Source: UMGS1781 sp045628105 (GTDB taxonomy: Bacteria > Bacillota > Clostridia > TANB77 > CAG-508). Taken from it: a stretch of 21,830 nt of DNA. The notes under the pieces were generated by a model, which saw only the letters and a list, made by a program, of their open reading frames with translations, did not search any database and had not been told where the DNA came from. Shown here one piece after another: positions 13,841 through 21,484 of the stretch (position 1 is its first letter; every line of letters starts with the position of its first letter). The stretch spans positions 1-21,830 of the forward strand of contig JAZQOX010000044.1 of the NCBI GenBank assembly GCA_045628105.1, written 5' to 3'. The translations under genes were made by a program, and so were the position numbers.

Positions 13841-14830
13841 CTAATCTTCTATCATTTTTTCTACAATTTGAATTGCATTTGAAGCTGCACCTTTTCTTAT
13901 GTTATCTGCAACAACCCAAATGTTAATTCCATTTTCTACACTTTCATCTCTTCTAATTCTTCCAACATAAACTTCATCATGTCCTGATGCATTTGTTGCT
14001 AATGGATATAAATTACTTGCTGGATCATCTTGAAGAATAATTCCTGGACTATGTTTTAAAGTTTCTTTTACATCATTTATATCAAAGCTATTTTCAAACT
14101 CTATATTTATAGATTCACTATGTGAATTTATAACAGGAACTCTTACTGTTGTTGCTGTTACTCTTAAATCATCTTTATGTAAAATTTTTCTTGTTTCATT
14201 AATCATTTTCATTTCTTCTTTTGTGTATCCGTTCTCTGTAAAAACATCTATCTGTGGTAAGCAATTGTTAGCAATGCTGTGTGGAAACTTCTTTGGTGCT
14301 AGTCCCTTACTTGTATTTTCCAAATCCTCAACGCCTTTTTTACCAGCCCCAGATACAGCTTGATATGTTGAATAAACAACTCTTTTTATTTTATACTTTT
14401 CATCTAATGGTTTTAATGCAACAACTGCTTGAATTGTTGAACAGTTTGGATTTGCAATTATTCCTTTATTCCACTCTATATCCTCTGGATTTACCTCTGG
14501 AACCACAAGTGGAACATCTTTTTCCATTCTAAAAGCACTACTGTTATCTACAACTATACATCCTTTAGATGCTGCAATTGGTGCAAACTTTTTAGAAACA
14601 TCTCCACCCGCAGAAAACACTGCAAAATCAAAGCCCTCATCAAAAGAATTCTCTGTTAACTTTCTAACTTTATAATCTTTTCCAAATAAAGTAACAATTG
14701 TACCCTCAGATTTTTCAGAAGCAAAAAAAGCATATTCAGAAATAGGTAATTTTTTTTCTTCTAACACCTTAATTGCCGTTCTTCCAACTAATCCAGTTGC
14801 TCCAACTATTGCTAATTTATATTCTTTCAT
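13841..14830 (-). CDS. asd: Aspartate-semialdehyde dehydrogenase
   Basis: The product is 329 residues from the ATG at 14830 (MKEYKLAIVGATGLVGRTA). An ATG two codons earlier is too close to the AAGGGG ribosome site. The NADP-binding loop GATGLVG is at 10-16, the catalytic cysteine is Cys130 in NPNCSTIQ, YQAVSGAGKKG follows, and the acid/base histidine is His237 in INSHSES. It reduces aspartyl-4-phosphate to aspartate semialdehyde, the branch-point for lysine, diaminopimelate (cell wall), threonine and methionine. It is transcribed from a consensus promoter (14858-14886) beside a palindromic repeat. In many Firmicutes asd neighbours dapA or dapG; here it is flanked by spoIVB and a toxin-antitoxin locus. 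Confidence 0.97.
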   Translation of the reverse strand: MKEYKLAIVGATGLVGRTAIKVLEEKKLPISEYAFFASEKSEGTIVTLFGKDYKVRKLTENSFDEGFDFAVFSAGGDVSKKFAPIAASKGCIVVDNSSAFRMEKDVPLVVPEVNPEDIEWNKGIIANPNCSTIQAVVALKPLDEKYKIKRVVYSTYQAVSGAGKKGVEDLENTSKGLAPKKFPHSIANNCLPQIDVFTENGYTKEEMKMINETRKILHKDDLRVTATTVRVPVINSHSESINIEFENSFDINDVKETLKHSPGIILQDDPASNLYPLATNASGHDEVYVGRIRRDESVENGINIWVVADNIRKGAASNAIQIVEKMIED

Positions 14831-14857
14831 AAACATTACCCCTTATATTTTTTCTAT

Positions 14858-14886
14858 ATTATATTCTTAATAATAAATAATGTCAA
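14858..14886 (-). promoter_or_regulatory. Consensus asd promoter
   Basis: TTGACA (14886-14881), 17 bases and TATAAT (14863-14858): a perfect sigma-A consensus about 28 bases ahead of the asd start. The palindromic repeat at 14895-14927 ends 8 bases upstream of the -35. Confidence 0.88.
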
Positions 14887-14894
14887 TGGGGCAT

Positions 14895-14927
14895 TGTTCC
14901 AATTGGGGACTGTCCCTAATTGGAACA
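14895..14927. repeat. Palindromic repeat (GGGGACTGTCCC class) overlapping the end of spoIVB
   Basis: TGTTCCAATTGGGGA and TCCCTAATTGGAACA flank CTG, with one mismatched pair. It has the same design as 3604-3632. On the minus strand it supplies the last codons and TAG stop (14918-14916) of the reconstructed spoIVB and may act as its terminator. Confidence 0.8.
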
Positions 14928-16114
14928 TATTTGTTTTACCATTGTTTCGCCGAAGACGGCGTAGCCTTGTTGTGGATTGTTTACTAGGACGTGTGTTATT
15001 GCTCCGTATGAATTTTCCGTTTTGTATTATTGGTGCTCCACTCATTCCTTGTATTATTCCTCCTGTTTGTGCTATTAAGTTTTCATCTTTTATTTCTATT
15101 AGCATGCTTTTGTTGTCTTGTGTGTTGTTTTTGTATATTTTTTTTATTTCTACTTTGTATTCTTTTCTTATTCCATCTTCTAGTGCCAGTAGTATTGTTG
15201 CTTCTCCTGTTTTTATTTCGTCTTTTAATGCAACTTCCATACTGTTTTCTTCATCTATTGAAAGTGGATTTAGTATTGATAGTTTTCCATAAATTCCAAA
15301 GTTTGTGTTTGAATATACATTTCCTATTATGTTTGTATTCATTATGCCTCTTATTTCTCCGGGATTTCCTTTTTCTCCTTTTTTTATTTTTGTGATTGAT
15401 GCTGTATATAGTTCTCCTTTTTCTATACTAATTAGGCTATCTGTATCTCTATCTACTATGCCATGTCCTAATGTGGCTATTTTACCAGATGTTGGTTCGT
15501 AAAATGTTGCTGTTCCAATGCCCACTGCTCCATCTCTTACCCATAATCCAATTTTATATAAATTATCCTTTGTTTTTACTGGAGTGATAGTTGCAACATG
15601 TTCGGTTCCATCTCTTAAGTATGTTATCTCTATATTTTCTCCATCTGATTTATTTACACATTCTATTAGTTTTTCTGTTGTTGTTACCTCAACATTATCT
15701 ACTGTTTTTATTAAATCTCCTTCTTTTATTCCTGTATTTTCAAAAGGTTTTTTTCCATCAACTTCTGTCATTCCGAATAACTAGAACTCCATTTGCATAA
15801 AGCTTAATTCCAACAGTATTGCCTAATGGAATAACCCTTACTTTGCTTATGGTGCTAACATCAACTTTTTTTACATTAAATAGATTAAATAAACTTAAAG
15901 TTATTGTTTTATCTTCAATTCTATTGCTTGAACTTGAAGTTTCAAGAACTTCTTCCTTTTCCTCTTTTAATGTAATTCCAAACATTTGCCCTAAATTAAG
16001 GTCTTCGTTTTCAAAAAGAACTACTTTATTGGGTATGCTTGTAATGTTTGTTGTATATGCAAGTGTGATGCATAAAAATATTAATATAATAGATATTTTC
16101 TTTATATAATTCAA
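14916..16114 (-). CDS. spoIVB: SpoIVB-like serine peptidase, needs two +1 frameshifts for full length
   Basis: Joining three frames gives 398 residues: 16114-15776, 15774-15007 and 15005-14916, skipping the single C at 15775 and at 15006. The result reads as a complete S55 SpoIVB: signal-anchor (IKKISIILIFLCITLAY), PDZ domain at about 105-185 (GVLVI-GMTEVDGKKPFENTG), catalytic His217 in TLGHGIVD, Ser358 in IIQGMSGAPI, and the conserved end GAITHVLVNNPQQGYAVFGE. SpoIVB is the forespore signal that activates pro-sigma-K processing. Both shift sites are Ile-CGG-A. Without shifting, translation stops after 118 residues. Start is TTG with AGGGTG 8 bases upstream, inside a hairpin. Spo0A, the usual neighbour, is absent. 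It may instead be a decaying pseudogene. Confidence 0.8.
15003..15009 (-). other. Second +1 frameshift site in spoIVB (ATA CGG A)
   Basis: After Ile369 (ATA, 15009-15007) the zero frame reads CGG AGC AAT and continues as a non-homologous Arg-rich tail. Omitting C15006 gives GGA GCA ATA ACA CAC, encoding GAITH, the conserved SpoIVB sequence that follows the catalytic serine segment. Confidence 0.75.
15772..15778 (-). other. First +1 frameshift site in spoIVB (ATT CGG A)
   Basis: After Ile113 (ATT, 15778-15776) the zero frame reads CGG AAT GAC AGA AGT TGA and stops. Omitting C15775 gives GGA ATG ACA GAA GTT, encoding GMTEV, which restores the PDZ domain. Confidence 0.75.
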
Positions 16115-16115
16115 A

Positions 16116-16153
16116 ATATGGTCACCCTAAAATTTAGGATAACCATATTTTTG
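16116..16153 (-). promoter_or_regulatory. Hairpin between vWA gene and spoIVB, covering the spoIVB ribosome site
   Basis: AATATGGT...ACCATATT with inner CCTAAA/TTTAGG makes a long imperfect stem. On the minus strand the 3' half contains AGGGTG, the only ribosome site for the TTG start at 16114. The structure could both terminate the pilin operon and occlude spoIVB translation. Confidence 0.55.
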
Positions 16154-16166
16154 AAAATTATTAGTT

Positions 16167-19100
16167 TTAATTATATTCAATAGTTATTGTTCCACCATCT
16201 AATTCAAATATATCACTTATTAAATCACCGTCTATTAAATATTTAGCAATTTTCCAAATTTCAACTACCGATTTGCCATTATCTTTAGTTATAATTAGAT
16301 CAACATTTTCTATCGTCCAACTTGTGTCAGCCCATTCAATTTTCAATTTAAAATTAAGGTTCTCTACAGGTATTGCACCGTCGCCAGATAGTGACACATT
16401 ACCTTGTGAAGAATTTTCTGTAGCAATTGTATTTAAAATCGTATAAAGTGACTCTCCTTCTCCTTCTCCTTCTTGAGTTAATCCTGAACTATAAAATTTT
16501 CCCATACCGCCTGCATACGCAACCATATCTTGCAATAACGCTTTACAATTCGATTCATCTGTGTCTTTTTTTACTGTTTTATAATACACCGTATATAATT
16601 TTGCGTTGTCTAAATGACCGGTTCTATTTAGGTTGTAAATTTTATATGGAGAAGATATAATAAATTTACCTCCAAGAAATTGGGTAATCAAATTTTTTCG
16701 AATTTCCTGAGACTCATTATTTGAACGATTTTGATATGGAAAAAAATCTGCATCTGGTATAGAACCTTGATGCACATCCGGCTTGTTTCCGTCTTTGTCT
16801 ACTATAAAATATGCATCATAACGTCTGCCATTAATGCTATAATATTCATTTTTTTTTCCTCTTTTATTTGGGAATGGAATTATAGTTATATCATCGACAT
16901 TTTTTTCTACTGATATTCCGTCTTTGTTAACATGAAAAATATCATATTTTCCTTCAGCGTTCTCTTGAATGATACATGATCCATTATTTTGGTCATATAT
17001 TGTATTAGCATTTCTATATAGGTCTGTAGGCAATCCATCTGACATAAATACGATAACACTATTTTTAGAATTTACTTTTTTATATGCCGTGTCTAAAGCA
17101 TTTAGATAATATGTTCCAGATTCCTTTAATTCAGCAATGTTATTATCGTAAAACTCATTAACTGTTCCACTATTTTTGTTTTTCCATGTAAACTCTCCTA
17201 TTATTGTCTTATCCCAAAATATAAATGTAATATCATATGTAGGACCCTCAGTCAATCCGTTTAACCAAGTATCCATATCATCAATAGCCCATTTATAAGC
17301 TTCTTTTTCTTCACCATTATTAGTTATTTTTGTTTTATTGTTCATGGAAGATGACATATCTATTGCTACTATCATTTGAGGAAGTTCTGCAACTTTTGTA
17401 CTGTTAACCTTTATCTCCCCATATGGGTTTAGTTTTTCTTTTTGTTCGTATCTTTCTCTTGCTAGGGCTTCGTTATATGTTATGTCTTGTCTTTTGTAGT
17501 TATCTGAATTACCTGTTGTTTTTTGATAACTTCCCTTATTTACTGCACAGTAATAGCATGCTGTTACTGTTTTGTTTTCTTCATTAGTGTTATTAATATG
17601 TTGGTAATACTTATACTGATTGTTGTTATATGATTTTTGTAAAAATTCTACACTTCTGTATCCTGTGTAACTAATATTTCCACATTCTTTACAATATGCT
17701 CTATGGAATGTTCCCTCTCCTGAAAAGAATATTTCTGTTGGGTCTACAAATGCTCTGTTTTTTGTACTTGTAGCTACTGCATAGTTATTGTACATTTTTA
17801 AGCCTACTGGAACCCCTTGGAAGAATGTTATCATAGATACATTACTTAATGCTTGATCCCAATCTGCTTCTTTTATTACTGGTATTCTATAGCCTGCTCC
17901 ATCACTTGCTTCGCTGGTGTTTCTACTATAATTTGAAATAGCTTCATTTAAACTATCTTGTATACTATTTTTTATTACTTCTTTTTTATGTTGTACAAAT
18001 GGTGAATTTACATCATCTGGATTATTGTTTTGGCCTATTTTAAATGGATTTTTAACTTCTTCGTCCCTTATTGTTATGTTCTCACAATTTCCTAGATTTT
18101 CATTTACCCAGTTTGTAAATGCATAGCCTTCTACATAGTAACTAATATCTGAAAAGTCTATATCTATTGAATAACTATTTAATCCTAGGTTTTGTATTTC
18201 ATTGTCGCTTAATTTCTGTAGTTTATCGCCTTTTTCGTTTGTTTCAAGTCCTATATACCAGTTTCCCTGTTGTGTTCCATTTAAAACTTGATATACTTTT
18301 TTAAATTCTGTAGTTTTACCATCTCCATAAAGAACTGACATTGATTTATATCTACAGTCACTTGTTCCAAATCCTGCATTATTATTAAGATACTCTCTTT
18401 CCAAATCATTAAGTGTAAAAAAGTTATTTTGCTCACTATCATAATATTTTTTTTCATCATTTATATCATAAATATATTTAAATGTGTCATATGTATATTC
18501 ACCATTTTCATTCTTATATAAAATTTGTTCAGTTAAAGTTTCTGGTTTTATTGAAATAGTTGGATTAAGTTGTGTATTTACTGTTCCAATTCCCTGTTTA
18601 ATCCCATTATCACCGATTCTTGGTAATACATTACCACTCTCTTCTGTTATATATATTAGTCTTCCAAATTTTTCTACATATTTATCTTCAGTTGTTTTAC
18701 CATATACATATAGTTTGTTATCTAGAGTATAATTTATTATAAAATTATTATAACGTTCTGAATATGCTGTTTTATTTTGCAATGTATTTTCATATTCAGT
18801 TGATGAATCTTCAATTGTAACACTATCATTTTCTGTTACTGTTACTGTTGTTTTTGGATTCTGTGAATATATATAGTATCCATCATAACCTGTAAATACT
18901 ATTGCTGGTACATAATTTTGTATGTATTCTTTTGCTGTTCCAGATACATTTAGCTTATTTCCTAAACTTGCTAGGAATGTATTTATTGAATTTTGTACAT
19001 CTGTTCTTGTAATATTAACATTTTTTTGATTATAGTATTTCCAGTCTATTGTATTTACCTCAAATGCGTCTATTCCTTCTTTTGTTGCTTCTTTTAATTT

Positions 19101-19220
19101 TGTATCGTATTCTATTTGCATCTGCAAAGTTTCCTGTTGTAAATGTAAATAGTATGAAAAGATTGCAATGATTGGTATAATTACTGCTAAAAATACAATT
19201 GTAAGATTTTGAATTTTCAT
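16167..19220 (-). CDS. TadG-like von Willebrand A domain pilus-associated protein
   Basis: The product is 1017 residues. A single N-terminal membrane segment (IQNLTIVFLAVIIPIIAIFS) and a helical stretch to about 55 resemble TadE/TadG and pilin-type N-termini. A large extracellular region of unknown fold follows, with two CxxC pairs (Cys510/513 and Cys555/558). A vWA domain begins at about 614: MIDAS motif DMSSS (Asp621, Ser623, Ser625), Thr703 in SGTYYL and Asp728 in FMSDGLP, so metal-dependent ligand binding is plausible. A loop-rich insertion follows the MIDAS aspartate, and the C-terminal 90 residues are beta-rich. ATG with GGAGG. It is the last gene of a pilin-like operon, where TadG-type vWA proteins act as tip or minor components in known Tad systems. 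The precise role is inferred. Confidence 0.8.
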   Translation of the reverse strand: MKIQNLTIVFLAVIIPIIAIFSYYLHLQQETLQMQIEYDTKLKEATKEGIDAFEVNTIDWKYYNQKNVNITRTDVQNSINTFLASLGNKLNVSGTAKEYIQNYVPAIVFTGYDGYYIYSQNPKTTVTVTENDSVTIEDSSTEYENTLQNKTAYSERYNNFIINYTLDNKLYVYGKTTEDKYVEKFGRLIYITEESGNVLPRIGDNGIKQGIGTVNTQLNPTISIKPETLTEQILYKNENGEYTYDTFKYIYDINDEKKYYDSEQNNFFTLNDLEREYLNNNAGFGTSDCRYKSMSVLYGDGKTTEFKKVYQVLNGTQQGNWYIGLETNEKGDKLQKLSDNEIQNLGLNSYSIDIDFSDISYYVEGYAFTNWVNENLGNCENITIRDEEVKNPFKIGQNNNPDDVNSPFVQHKKEVIKNSIQDSLNEAISNYSRNTSEASDGAGYRIPVIKEADWDQALSNVSMITFFQGVPVGLKMYNNYAVATSTKNRAFVDPTEIFFSGEGTFHRAYCKECGNISYTGYRSVEFLQKSYNNNQYKYYQHINNTNEENKTVTACYYCAVNKGSYQKTTGNSDNYKRQDITYNEALARERYEQKEKLNPYGEIKVNSTKVAELPQMIVAIDMSSSMNNKTKITNNGEEKEAYKWAIDDMDTWLNGLTEGPTYDITFIFWDKTIIGEFTWKNKNSGTVNEFYDNNIAELKESGTYYLNALDTAYKKVNSKNSVIVFMSDGLPTDLYRNANTIYDQNNGSCIIQENAEGKYDIFHVNKDGISVEKNVDDITIIPFPNKRGKKNEYYSINGRRYDAYFIVDKDGNKPDVHQGSIPDADFFPYQNRSNNESQEIRKNLITQFLGGKFIISSPYKIYNLNRTGHLDNAKLYTVYYKTVKKDTDESNCKALLQDMVAYAGGMGKFYSSGLTQEGEGEGESLYTILNTIATENSSQGNVSLSGDGAIPVENLNFKLKIEWADTSWTIENVDLIITKDNGKSVVEIWKIAKYLIDGDLISDIFELDGGTITIEYN

Positions 19221-19285
19221 GTTTTGCTCCTCCGTTTAATATACTGCATTATTAATTTAAATGTTTTTCTATTGTTAAATTTCAC

Positions 19286-19831
19286 CTAGTGTGTAGCTTC
19301 AGTCAAATCTGTTAACACATTATATGTTCCATTTTCGTTTATTACTACCGCTGATTTTGTTACGCCTAGTGTGTGTGTATTTCTGCCTACAAAGTTATAC
19401 ATAAAGTTTCTTAATTGTGTTCCTAATGTGTAGTTCATATTTGTTACTGATACTTTTATGTAGTCATCTTTTTTTAGGTTATAGTCTTCTCCTTTAAATA
19501 TTTTATCTAATATTGTATTTGTGTATACTGTATAGTATTTGTTGTTGTTATCTGAGGTTGTTACTCTTTCTAGGTTATCATCTAATATTTGTACTTCTAT
19601 TTGTACATCAAATGAGTTTCCTGTTGAGTTTAATTCTGTTAGCATTTTGTTGTAGTCAAATTCTGTTATTTTTCCTTGCATTATTACTGTATCTACAAAG
19701 TCTGATACTGCTACTTCTATTGCTGTTTGTGCTACTTCATCTGTTTTGCTTGCTAGTGACATTAACGGGTATACAAATAGTAATATTGCTGCTAAAAATA
19801 TTCCAATTATCATCATTAATGTATCTGACAT
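19286..19831 (-). CDS. Pilin-like single-pass protein (paralogue of next gene upstream)
   Basis: The product is 181 residues: MSDTLMMIIGIFLAAILLFV (N-terminal membrane helix) then a mainly beta-type extracellular domain. It shares the pattern SDxLM...PLM...TAxxxxVSDFVxT...GKIT...Y...STGNSxxVxxEVxxxD and YNLxKxxYIK with the gene at 19899-20402, so the two arose by tandem duplication. The start is supported by AAGGAG. No canonical prepilin cleavage motif is visible; it is comparable to TadE-type or bitopic minor pilins. It lies directly upstream of the vWA gene, and a role in the same appendage is inferred. Confidence 0.7.
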   Translation of the reverse strand: MSDTLMMIIGIFLAAILLFVYPLMSLASKTDEVAQTAIEVAVSDFVDTVIMQGKITEFDYNKMLTELNSTGNSFDVQIEVQILDDNLERVTTSDNNNKYYTVYTNTILDKIFKGEDYNLKKDDYIKVSVTNMNYTLGTQLRNFMYNFVGRNTHTLGVTKSAVVINENGTYNVLTDLTEATH

Positions 19832-19861
19832 TCTATATTTCTCCTTTTATATCCTAAAATT

Positions 19862-19885
19862 GGGTAGAATAATATTATTCCACCC
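19862..19885 (-). terminator. Hairpin after the upstream paralogue
   Basis: GGGTAGAATAAT and ATTATTCCACCC pair over 12 bases with one mismatch and almost no loop, 14 bases past the stop at 19899. Only a weak T run follows (AATTTT). It is likely an attenuator or mRNA-stabilising hairpin within the operon. Confidence 0.45.
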
Positions 19886-19898
19886 CCATCCATGTTTT

Positions 19899-20402
19899 TT
19901 AAAAATTTACTAGTGTAGATTCACTTGCTTCTATTGCTATTGTATCTCTTCCTGCTACACTAAATATAAAGTTTTTTAGTATTGTTCCCATTGTTACGTT
20001 TGTATTTTCTACTCTTGCTTTTATATATGATCCTTTGCTTAAGTTGTATGAACCATCTGAATTAATTTTATCTACTATTGTGCTTGTGAATTCTGAGTAA
20101 TATATATTTTCTCCAATTGCATCTCCTGTATTATACTGTATTGGGTTTACGTCGAATACTCTAACCTCAAGTTCTACGTTGTATGAATTTCCTGTTGAAT
20201 AAAGTTTTTGTATGAAATTTTCATAATTGTTTCTGGTTATTTTGCCTTCCTTTGCAGATGTATTAACAAAGTCTGACACAAGTGATTGTACTGCTGTTTG
20301 AGTCATGCTATCGTTTTGCTTTGCTGTTCCCATTAAAGGTACAACAAACATTATTACTACTAAAACCATTACTGTTATAACTGTTATAAATGTGTCTGAC
20401 AT
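19899..20402 (-). CDS. Pilin-like single-pass protein
   Basis: The product is 167 residues: MSDTFITVITVMVLVVIMFV membrane helix, then an extracellular domain with the conserved SDFVNT...GKIT...LYSTGNSYNVELEV and YNLSKGSYIKARV segments shared with its neighbour. AAGGAGG ribosome site, 16 bases after the stop of the preceding gene, so they are co-transcribed. The soluble domain contains no cysteine. Function is inferred only from its membrane topology and operon context. Confidence 0.7.
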   Translation of the reverse strand: MSDTFITVITVMVLVVIMFVVPLMGTAKQNDSMTQTAVQSLVSDFVNTSAKEGKITRNNYENFIQKLYSTGNSYNVELEVRVFDVNPIQYNTGDAIGENIYYSEFTSTIVDKINSDGSYNLSKGSYIKARVENTNVTMGTILKNFIFSVAGRDTIAIEASESTLVNF

Positions 20403-20418
20403 AGTTTCCTCCTTTTGT

Positions 20419-20883
20419 TTATACCTCTCTATAAATTACATATGTTCTTAAATCACCTTTTTTTAAAGGTAATATTATTCCATCTTCTCCCGCACTATAG
20501 CTTCCATCTTCGGTATGTAATTCTACTGTTGTTTCATAGAATTCTTTGTTGTTATTGCTTAATAACTCTTTTATTTTTTCTTGAATATTTCCAGTTTTAC
20601 TGTTAAAATCTTCTGTTCCATCTGCTTTATATATTACAACCATATATGTTTCGTTTTTGTCCTTATTATGTAATGCTGAAATTACAGTTTCTACTCCAAC
20701 TTTTCTGCCATCTTTTCCATAAGTTCCATCTTGCCATTCATAGTAGTTTGTATTATCTGTATAATATAGCACTTGGTCTGCTCTTTCTTTTACTTTTCCT
20801 ATTAGGAAAAATGCCATTGCCAATGCTATTACAAATGCAAAAACTGCAAATGCCATTTTTAATGCGTCTGCTGAATTTTCCAA
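20419..20883 (-). CDS. Small membrane-anchored pilin-like protein, TTG start
   Basis: The product is 154 residues from TTG at 20883 (L/MENSADALKMAFAVFAFVIALAM). GGAGGG lies 8 bases upstream and there is no ATG alternative, so TTG initiation is well supported. The first residues (MEN-A-ALK/ALI) resemble the next gene upstream, suggesting a common export signal. The ectodomain is charged, with YYEWQDGTYG and a predicted beta-rich C-terminus. No family is recognised. A pilin or pseudopilin role is inferred from context. Confidence 0.7.
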   Translation of the reverse strand: MENSADALKMAFAVFAFVIALAMAFFLIGKVKERADQVLYYTDNTNYYEWQDGTYGKDGRKVGVETVISALHNKDKNETYMVVIYKADGTEDFNSKTGNIQEKIKELLSNNNKEFYETTVELHTEDGSYSAGEDGIILPLKKGDLRTYVIYREV

Positions 20884-20918
20884 TGTATTTTCCCTCCTAA
20901 TTTATTGTTTTGTTGTTC

Positions 20919-20983
20919 ATCCCGAATATAAAACACATATTGTTTTATGTGCTTTATATTCGGGATAAGCAAAAAGCTTATCC
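20919..20983 (-). promoter_or_regulatory. Two overlapping hairpins downstream of the presumed major pilin gene
   Basis: ATCCCGAATATAAA...TTTATATTCGGGAT (20919-20966, with inner CACATA/TATGTG) and GGATAAGC/GCTTATCC (20963-20983) share four bases (20963-20966), so they compete or stack. No T run follows. They lie 7 bases past the stop at 20990 and probably protect the upstream mRNA or reduce read-through, as is common after highly expressed pilin genes. Confidence 0.6.
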
Positions 20984-20989
20984 TAAATA

Positions 20990-21400
20990 TTATTTAATTG
21001 TTATTTTATTTACATATCCACTTGTTGAATATCCTGTTATTTCAACTGTATATGTATGTCCTATTTGAACACCGCTAACAGATGTTACACAACCTGTTGA
21101 ATTATCTAAATAAACATATTTATCTGTATTTGTATTTGCTGGTGCTGTTGAAAAATTGTTACTTGCATTACTTGCTTGAATTAAAGACATTAAATTCTTA
21201 ACATTTGAAGCTGTAACATTTGTTCCTTCATATTGTGTAAAGTTTGCATTAAATGATTGAACAGCCATTGTATCAGCTGAAGTTTTTGCTTGATCTTGTA
21301 AATTACCTGTTGAGTTTATTACTATAACACCTATACTAATTAATAATATAGAAACTAATATAGCTCCTGCTATAATTAATGCTTTTGAAGCGTTTTCCAT
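20990..21400 (-). CDS. Presumed major pilin-like subunit
   Basis: The product is 136 residues: MENASKALIIAGAILVSILLISIGVIVI (membrane helix from residue 7) followed by a Ser/Thr/Asn-rich domain low in charge, as expected of an abundant surface subunit (TGCVTSVSGVQIGHTYTVEI near the end). GGGAGGTG ribosome site. Two strong hairpins lie immediately downstream. Proteins with the MENASKALIIAGAIL start recur in Clostridia next to pilus-type genes; I know of no characterised member. Major-subunit status is an inference from composition and the downstream hairpins. Confidence 0.68.
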   Translation of the reverse strand: MENASKALIIAGAILVSILLISIGVIVINSTGNLQDQAKTSADTMAVQSFNANFTQYEGTNVTASNVKNLMSLIQASNASNNFSTAPANTNTDKYVYLDNSTGCVTSVSGVQIGHTYTVEITGYSTSGYVNKITIK

Positions 21401-21484
21401 AAATTTTCACCTCCCTAATTTTATATTATTTATTTTGTTTTTAAAGCTTTTGTTTATTTGGGCTTTAAAAGGTTAATGACTTAT

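Noticed and set aside
14854..15006. Arg-rich C-terminal tail of the middle spoIVB frame as a real alternative end.
   Set aside because: The zero-frame sequence past CGG runs through the palindromic repeat and ends beside the asd promoter, while the +1 frame matches the conserved SpoIVB end.
15003..15778. Both spoIVB shifts as sequencing errors.
   Set aside because: Neither lies in a homopolymer, and both have the same Ile-CGG-A context, so an error is less likely than biology; it cannot be excluded without reads.
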